Positions 56,601 to 64,000 of a stretch of 64,000 nucleotides of DNA are shown in pieces (the first letter of the stretch is position 1; every line of letters begins with the position of its first letter). Location of the stretch: contig NW_026262701.1 of assembly GCF_021869535.1 (NCBI RefSeq), positions 41,667,278-41,731,277 on the forward strand, given 5' to 3'. This DNA is from Mytilus californianus. Taxonomy: Eukaryota > Mollusca > Bivalvia > Mytilida > Mytilidae. A model generated the notes under the pieces. The model was not told the origin of the DNA, made no database searches, and was given only the letters and a program-made list of their open reading frames with translations. The position numbers and the translations under genes are program-made.

Positions 56601-59600
56601 GCTTGCTAGATGTGCAATGAATGTACATGTATGTGTTTTTTGTTACTTCTCTATTCTTTGTAGATAACTTTAACTTGTAGTTGTGTCATATTTATAATGT
56701 TAAGGTAATTTTTATATAACTTTAACTTGTAGTTGTGTCATATTTATAATGTTAAGGTAATTTTTATTGAAATGGTCCTTTAAGAATGAAAAAAAAAATC
56801 GGAATCATTATACAGATTTCTCTAAATCAAATCAAATATTTCCTAAAACATAAAATTTGAATGTTTTCCTAGATGCTGAGGAAAGATTTCCAAGAAAAAA
56901 ATCAGTATTAAACTGACTTGCAGATTATTGTTTTGTCAGGCAATAACATAAAAATAAGAATATGTGGTATGATTCCCGATAAGACAACTATCCACCAATG
57001 GAAATAATTATGAAATTAAAAAAGGATAGCTCTCTCACAAGCTGACAACCAATAGCTGTAAAATATAGGGGTAAATAATACAAGCAACAAGCCCTTGTAA
57101 TCAATATAAAAATAAGTAATCATTTATTTTTTAGCCATTTGAACTTGTTATTAAGCTATATCTTAGTGCTTATATCATGTCTTATGAATTAAAGATTTAA
57201 ATAGAATAATTATAGTTCAAAAAGAGTGGGGACTATTAAAAGTTTATATAAATCAAAATTTACAAAAAAAGAAAAACTCCATGTTGTCAATTTAAATTTT
57301 CGGATAACAGTTATAGCATAAAGTTAAATGAAAATTATCTGTACTGATTTTGTGTTTCAAAATGTTAAAAAAAAACTCGTACACACTTAGGAACAACATG
57401 CTAATTATAAATTTTTTGTATAAGACGTTTTATTTTTATTTGGTTCAATATGTACAGAATGTAAAAACGTTCTGGTTTGACCCTTAAGTTGAAGTTGTTT
57501 CACTATTGAAAGAGGTTCAACATGGAGAGAAAGAGAATATATACACATCTAATAATGGCAGTATTAAATAATAACCTTGCACCCTCTCGGTACCTTGTTT
57601 TCTGTTCTTAGACACCAATGCTCACCAAGATGCTGCTCTTTTCTTCCAACTAGTTACCCAAGGCAACATGAGTCGAGTGACGTCAACACCAAATGTGGAC
57701 CATTCTTTCAGCTTTAGTAGATTTTCAAATCATGGTACTGGTTGGTTCTTTTACCTTTTTCACTTTTGCTTTTCTTTTTTTTATTTTTCACAGCATGCTT
57801 GTAAATATTGTAAAGAATGATTACCTGCAAGCTTATGTTATATTAATATTTATTTCCAAGTTTAGATTTTGCTAACATAAGTTGCTTACTAACATTTTTT
57901 GTATAGATGAAGTAGCTGTTTTAATAAGAAATGCCATGTGTTTAACAGATTTGGCAATCCAGATTGAATCATAAATGATATAATTTTATAGGTTATAAAT
58001 GTATTTTCAAGGTTAAAGTAGTTGTATTGTCAGTTCATAGGGTTCACTTGGGATACTAAATGAATTTCAATAATGCACCAAAACTGAAAAATAATTTTGC
58101 ATTCAATTGTCATATTCAAATACTGCTGTGATTCAAAATGTCGTGGAACCTTTGATTTTGTAAAATTACCACAATTGTCAAGTTCTACTCAGAAACAGAC
58201 CTCTGTAATAATTCAATATGTACAGTTATAAAAGTATATATTTTATGTTTATAGGGAAAAAAATATATAACAGAATTTTCAGCAGTATTCCATTAAAATG
58301 GATTTAGGAGGGTTGGAAGGTACTTCCAAAATACCTCACAACCCAACATACTTTATTTGAGTAATAGTGCATATAAATCTTTTAGTAATTGTTCATATAA
58401 ATTTTTGAGTAATTTTGCATATAAATTTTTCTTTGAGTAATTGTACTTATAAATTTTTCTTTGAGTAATTGTACATATAAATCTTTCTTTTGAGTAATTG
58501 TACATATAAATCTTTCTCTGAGTAATTGTATCTTTCTTTGAGTAATTGTATTTTTCTTTGGGTAATTGTACATATAATGGACACATGTCCAAAATAAAAG
58601 TACTTTTCCTTCCCTCTCACATTTATTTTAAAGGGAAATCCCTCATGAGCCAGCAGGATTGTGAGACTTTTTAAAAAAAAACTTCAGTAATGTGTTTCTG
58701 AAACTATAATGAATCTGTAATGTCATTTGAATATTTGTAGTGGCTAGTCCTGTATCTCAACACCATCAGTTTAACACAAGTTTGTCATCAGAAATAGCCT
58801 CTCCACTCAGAATGATGACCATAGCTAATTCACCATGTACACCACTAAGTGCATTGATGCAGTCGCCACAACTGGCACAGAAGGTATTGTACAAATCTAT
58901 ATTCAAATTTCTAACAACTGACTTTTAAAAAGTTACATGAAATTAAGATTACTAAAACAAAGTCATTTGCAAGTAATTCACATTGAAGGAAGATGCAGAA
59001 TATTTTCCAAGCATACAGATTTTAATGAAATAAGCCAGTGATCTTTACATTTCAGATTAAGCACCATTTTGTATTTTAAATGGTTTCATGTGTCATTGAT
59101 GACAAACTGTCCTTAAAAAAACTACAAATATCATTGCCTGCAATCTTTTTAATTTTATTGACCATGGTTGAATTTACTAACCATACAAGTTAGTCTGACA
59201 AACTGTGTTTTAAACGAAAAAAAATACCCACTTTTGCTTGTGAAAATTAATGGCATACACATCACAAGTTTAAAAAACAATTTTAGTGAAAATCATGACT
59301 ACCATACCATGAGGATATTATCATGATTTAAAATTTGTTTAAAAAAATCTTATTTTTGAATTGAGTACTACAGACATTGTCACATATATTAACCAATTAA
59401 GGGTCATAAAAATACATTCTGAATATAAATGATGAACTATGCAACTTATCATGTGTGAAAGTTATTATTTTCATTTGCAAGCTATTGGTGTTAGCAGAGT
59501 AAACTTACAAGTGTCAAATGCAGTATTTACATTATAGATGAGGTTATGCCTTTTCATTTCAGGCACTTATTCGACAGAGAGAGAGGGAAATTAAAAAGCT

Positions 59601-62600
59601 TGAGTTGTCTCTACAGAATGAAAGACATCTTAGGACAGAACTGGAATTTGACCTCCATGAAAAGACGGAAAAGTTAAATGATAAAGGTGCTTACTGTTTT
59701 TTTTTCATGTATCTCTTGAGTTGCAGCCTCATCAGTATTTTTAACCTAGTTACGACCTACATTTGTAAATCACATATTTTCATGCAGTTACTGGGGATTT
59801 TATATAGTTATTGCTCTTTTGGTATTTGGGTATATTTCAAAACACTTTACGATCTGATTTTAATTGCAGAATAGGTGATCAAGTGGTATCATGACCCATG
59901 TAATATGATTAATGATGTTTAATGTTTTCTATAGATAATAAAATAAAAGAATTTGAGAAAGTAGTGAAACAACAGAGAAAAGTTCAAGACATGGTAGATG
60001 AAATAGATACACTGAGACAAGAAAAAGAGAAGAATGAAAAGGATCTCACAAGGTACAAATGTATTATAAACGCTCTTGCAACAATAAAAAGAGAGGTAGA
60101 AGATACCATGGGGCAATCGAAAACCATAAGTCAAAGAAAAACCCATAACACCATGACCAAAAGAAAAACATTAAGGTGGTAGCAAACACATTGACTAGAA
60201 TTAATTTGGCTCGTTTAATTTCATAAAATTTTGACAAAATATTCACTTTGACCCTTTGATAAAAAAGTAAAAATTTCAAAAAACTTGAACCACACACTTT
60301 ATCGGAAAAATTTCATTGGATAACTAATAGTTTGACAAACACTTATTTTGATCATTGAGAAGCTTAATATTTCCTTAACAATAGAACATGATTAAAATGT
60401 TCAGCTGATTTTTACAGTTATCTCCCTGTAGTGTTATATACCACCTTAAAAAGACATTACCCGTTACAAAACAATACACAAAATAACTGGAGATTGAGCA
60501 ACATGAACCCAACCAAAAACGGGGAGTTGGGGTAATCTCTTGTGCTAAAAAAAGGTGAGCAGTTCTGCTCCACTAACTGCACCCGCCATGCTGATCATGG
60601 CAAGTAAAAAAATTAATGATAAGTTGATGGAACAATTTTATTTCAATAAACAGCTGCATTCATTACTATTCAACTAAACTCAATATTTTGAGAGATCATT
60701 CAGACTTCCAGATTCTGAAGTTTGAGCATTTCTCAAATTCTTTACTCTTTTTCCAGGGTTCAACAGAAAATGAACGAATTGCAGAACATCAAAGATCATT
60801 ATGTGATTGTAGAACAAGAAAATAAACAGCTTACAGACGAGTTTTCAAAAATGAGAGCAGAGGTATGTTTGGAGTCTGACCATCCAACATTTCAACTAGC
60901 TAACATAGTTTTCTCACATTGTTTATACAACTGTTAAATTTACAGAACTGTTGTCTTTTTGCATTCAGTAGCTAGATACTTTGTGGACACAGCACTGTAA
61001 GTTTGTTTGTGAAACAGTAAACCTTTTGAGTTTTACTTTGTCAAAATATGTTCAGGAAACACTACATAATAACCAAAATTTACATTATGAAATTATGTAC
61101 AGCTCATCATCACATTTATTTGGTACATTGAATAATCATCAGGAGAAACTAGACCCTATTTGAATTTAAGATCATAGGTGAAAGGTCAAGTTCATGATGA
61201 TTTTGGGGTTAAACATGGTGCTGTGTTTTAAATTGAATTTATTTTTTTACATTTTCTAAGAAACAAATATAAGGGGAAATCTAGATATCTTATAAATAAG
61301 TTATATAAAAATTTTAACTCATACTTAATTCATTTTTGAATGCATTATAAACATTCAGTGAAATTTGTATATAATCTTTAGGTTCAGACTATGGACAGTC
61401 TTAAGAAAAGCCATGAAGAATACAGAACTCAGTGTCATCTCAAGTCTGTTAGATTGTCAGAATTAGAAAGCTTGATTCAACACAAGAATAGTGAATTGGA
61501 AAGCAAAAACATAGGGATGTGTCATTCTGAGGAGAAAAACAGAAATTTAATAAGTCAAATTGAGAGCTTGAAAAAAGATCAAGAAGAATTTGAAGAGCTC
61601 TTAAGTTGCAGAGGTAAATAATGTATAATTCCCTAACAGTATGTAATGATGGATATTATAGTAGCATGGTTTTGTTATTTGCTTGGATTATATGCTTGTA
61701 ACATATTTGAGTAACAGTTGACATTGTTATGTACAGCTCATCATCACATTTATTTGGTACATAATACATTGAATAATCATCAGGAGAAACTAGACCCTAT
61801 TTGAATTTAAGATCATAGGTGAAAGGTCAAGTTCATGATGATTTTGGGGTTAAACATGGTGCTGTGTTTTAAAGTGAATTTAGTTTTTACATTTTTTAAG
61901 AAACAAATATAGAGGAAATCTAGATATCTTATAAAATAGCAAAATTGTGACAAAAAAGATATTTTACATATCATTTAGGTTGGTAAACTATAAAAAAATT
62001 ATTAATACTTCCATACAGAATAAAAATGTTTGCAGTATAGCTAAATCAATTAAATAATATCTTTATATGTAGGAAGCAAATTGGCAACCATGACAATTAA
62101 ATATTTATTTGATTATTATTTTTTGAAAAACATGTATTTTTATCAAGTTATGTTTTTTTGCTTTGAAGGTCAGGGCTGTTCCAGAATGAAACACATGGTG
62201 GGGATGGGAGACACCAACCACCCATAATATAAAATTTGAATTTTACATGCAGTTCTTACAAAATTCTAAGGAAAATGTATAATTTGAGTGCCTCGCACCA
62301 TGATCAGTTTTGGAACAGACTTAATAAAAAATCAAATATTGGATGATTTTGAAATCCATTAATTTTGCAATCTGTTAATTGTTTGAGATAATCATAATTC
62401 TTACAAGTTCTGCTCATTTAATATGTACATATCCTTTCTTCTCCCAACAGGTGCTGTAAATGGCGAAAGTATGGGGGTGATCAGTGACAAACGAATTAAG
62501 GAATTGGAAGATGAAATGGCACATATGAAGTCGTCGTGGGTTGAATTGTCAGCACATGAACAACTACAACAGAAACTTGATGCTGTTTCAGAAGCTAGAG

Positions 62601-63473
62601 ATACTTTCGAGGTTGGTTTAGTCTTTAAATTTGATCAGATTGAATGCCACTTTCTTTACATTTGTGCAACTACAAACAATAGTAAATTTTGCGATACCCA
62701 ATTAAACTTCTCTTAAATAGATGCATTCTGATGAAGCAGAATTGTTTATGTGCCAGCTAATCTGACATTAACAATTTGTAGGAAGTATTTTGGATTGATG
62801 GATTTAAATTTATTACAGGTTTTTTTGTGTATTTCCTTGACATTTTAATTACAATGTATTATGAAATGTAAATTCTATATTGAAAATAGTTCCAATGAAG
62901 TACATTACAAGTCCAAAAATCAAACTGTTTTTTTTTCTTCTATTATTGATCTTTTTGGTGTTCAAACTACAGTGCATACATACATTGTTACAAGAAATCA
63001 GTAAATAAATTAATGACATTGTTATTGTTTTTATGCAACTAAGAAATATTAAAAATGTTCAAGTGTTCGATATGAATATACAGTATATGATACTATCTCA
63101 AGAATACTTAGGAGTTCATTAAATATACAATGAAATTAAAAATCAGCTGTTAATTATTTAACTATCTTCTTGGCAGGCAAAGTTCAGTGATGTTCATAAA
63201 CAGTATTTAGAAAAAGAAAGTCAGGTAGACCAGCTTCAGCTAGAAGTTTCTAAACTTAAATCTAGCATCGACGTTTACCAAGAAAATCAGACCAAGTTGG
63301 AAAAGAAGGTAAAAGAGGTAGAACAAGAGATAAACCATCTAAGACAGTCAGAAGCTAAACTTATTTCATCAGAGGAATCTGCCATAGCTGCCAGGAAAGC
63401 TGCTGAAGAACAAATCATCACTTTACAGAAAGATCAGTCACGATTACAGACAGAGTTCAAGTTAACAGTGCAG
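53686..63473 (+). CDS. NUMA1: NuMA-like nuclear mitotic apparatus protein, 5' portion (13 exons; runs off the window)
   Basis: Coding exons: 53686-53721, 54106-54191, 54575-54648, 55491-55594, 56369-56558, 57612-57734, 58741-58883, 59563-59686, 59935-60052, 60757-60862, 61382-61613, 62451-62611, 63177-63473. Each junction is GT-AG and keeps the frame, giving 598 codons without a stop. The start ATG has A at -3 and G at +4. Residues 1-163 resemble the NuMA Hook-type domain (ALIEWVNSLVP, LDLQDGKAFIQLL, STLLDFKLIVQDSV, LPELVQMEIMQ). A Ser/Pro linker ends SPLRMMTIANSPCTPLSALM. From about residue 253 comes a continuous heptad coiled coil beginning REREIKKLELSLQNERHLRT and ELEFDLHEKTEKL; this linker-to-coil junction closely parallels vertebrate NuMA. 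NuMA tethers dynein-dynactin to microtubule minus ends at spindle poles and cell cortex. The C-terminal microtubule and LGN-binding region is outside the window. Hook or CCDC88 proteins are less likely alternatives. Confidence 0.8.
56664..56767 (+). repeat. Two-unit tandem repeat, 52 bp, in NuMA-like intron 5
   Basis: The unit ataactttaacttgtagttg, then tgtcatatttataatg, repeats with no visible difference at 56664-56715 and 56716-56767, so it is recent. Confidence 0.95.
56948..57040 (+). repeat. Degenerate dispersed mussel repeat
   Basis: 'atatgtggtatgattcccga', then 'taagacaactatccacca', resembles 18975-19020 and, inverted, 11190-11315. Confidence 0.45.
58360..58578 (+). repeat. Minisatellite, about 28-30-bp unit, in NuMA-like intron 6
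   Basis: About eight units of the type gagtaattgtacatataaat plus ctttcttt, with some shortened. The minus-strand open frames here (58353-58592) are repeats of the unit. Confidence 0.9.
60095..60605 (-). repeat. Dispersed SINE-like repeat in NuMA-like intron 9, split by a MITE
   Basis: 60095-60170 and 60450-60605 together resemble 6485-6715 (same orientation), including 'gagcaacatgaacccaacca' and 'tgagcagttctgctcc'. The two halves are separated by the MITE 60175-60445. Confidence 0.6.
60175..60445 (+). mobile_element. MITE with TTAA duplication (GGTGGTA termini)
   Basis: Left GGTGGTAGCAAACAC, right GTGTTATATACCACC, flanked by TTAA at 60171-60174 and 60446-60449. 271 bp, non-coding, inserted in the older repeat in intron 9. 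Confidence 0.8.
61093..61296 (+). repeat. 0.2-kb direct repeat, copy 1, upstream of NuMA-like exon 11
   Basis: Starts ttatgtacagctcatcatca and ends ctagatatcttataaa. It recurs at 61727-61935 with a 6-bp insertion and a few substitutions. The copies bracket exon 11 (61382-61613). Confidence 0.95.
61727..61935 (+). repeat. 0.2-kb direct repeat, copy 2, downstream of NuMA-like exon 11
   Basis: Partner of 61093-61296, same orientation, offset 634 bp. Confidence 0.95.
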
Positions 63474-64000
63474 GTCAGGCAACTTTCATGTAACAGTGGA
63501 ATAATTTGTCTCTGAATCAGCGACTTCTAAAAAAAAATTAAAACAAAACATTTTGAAATAAAAAGTTGAAACTTTTCAACAAAAAATGGTTTTCTGTAAG
63601 AAAAAAGGAGTTTTTTCATTTAAACATAGTCTTTGGGCACTTTCCTGTCTTTTCCTATTATTTGTCAACTTTTCTTTGTTGTAGCTTCCTTTTAGATTTT
63701 AATTAACTTTCAGTTCATATTTTATCAGAAAATCACTTGATTATGTAGGAATCGGAAAACATGTGATCTAACACCATATTATTTCATTAAAATTTTTAAA
63801 ACTATAATTTTATTTCTAATACAATCATGATACACACACTACACTATCCGTCATTTTCATCAGGTATGCTCAAGATTAAAAAAAATTGACACCAATTACA
63901 TTAGACACTGAGAACTACATTTACAAATAAAGGGCCTAAACAGAATAGCCTAAAAGATATTAGGTCACCTTGCCCTCAGGATTTAAAATCCATTTATACT

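Noticed and set aside
58353..58592. Minus-strand Tyr/Lys-rich repeated peptide
   Set aside because: Translation of the NuMA-like intron 6 minisatellite.

Overview
The window looks like AT-rich nuclear DNA of a bivalve mollusc, most probably a marine mussel (Mytilidae). This is inferred from the GT-AG intron-split genes, a Mab-21/cGAS-like gene of the type greatly expanded in bivalves, and several dispersed repeats that I recognise from mussel DNA. I see no bacterial or viral genome organisation, no CRISPR array, no rRNA and no free-standing tRNA gene.

Only two host genes can be supported, both on the + strand. A Mab-21/cGAS-like receptor (cGLR) gene lies at 11612-15208 (two coding exons, about 751 codons). 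A NuMA-like spindle-pole gene runs from 53686 off the right edge; 13 coding exons ending at 63473 encode an N-terminal Hook-type domain followed by a long coiled coil (598 codons visible).

The rest is almost entirely mobile DNA. 1-245: tail of a Penelope-like element (PLE). 1880-2560: 3' end of a LINE, minus strand. 3286-5316: a 2-kb segment bounded by a 67-bp direct repeat and holding a hairpin-forming minisatellite. 6480-11010: PLE fragments in both orientations. 11612-15208: the cGLR gene, whose intron holds a MITE, a tandem duplication and a tRNA-derived SINE. 15830-30007: one Ty3/gypsy element with 1.33-kb LTRs, a damaged gag, a long intact pol and an extra zinc-finger ORF in the env position. 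Its 5' LTR carries a stack of three nested inverted-repeat transposons (15944-19891), and its gag carries a TTAA-flanked MITE. 32450-38219: a defective BEL/Pao element on the minus strand whose RT core is replaced by an inverted copy of its own LTR and leader. 40440-41175: an inverted minisatellite. 42100-44503: a PLE copy with a recognisable RT. 45600-48225: a decayed LINE split by a MITE. 48984-49598: a 0.6-kb MITE with TTAA duplications. Introns of the NuMA-like gene hold further MITEs, minisatellites and a 0.2-kb direct repeat on either side of exon 11.

The most unusual unit is the gypsy element. Its LTRs differ by only about a dozen sites by eye, so it is young. It carries a C2H2 zinc-finger ORF that lacks an upstream ATG but begins at a consensus 3' splice site. 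Gag and pol share one frame but are separated by three consecutive stop codons. Its LTR promoter has a palindromic CRE (TGACGTCA) about 30 bp upstream of a TATA box, and the unrelated BEL LTR has the same CRE. Exon boundaries, frames and repeat ends were read by eye; functional names rest on motif recognition without database searches.
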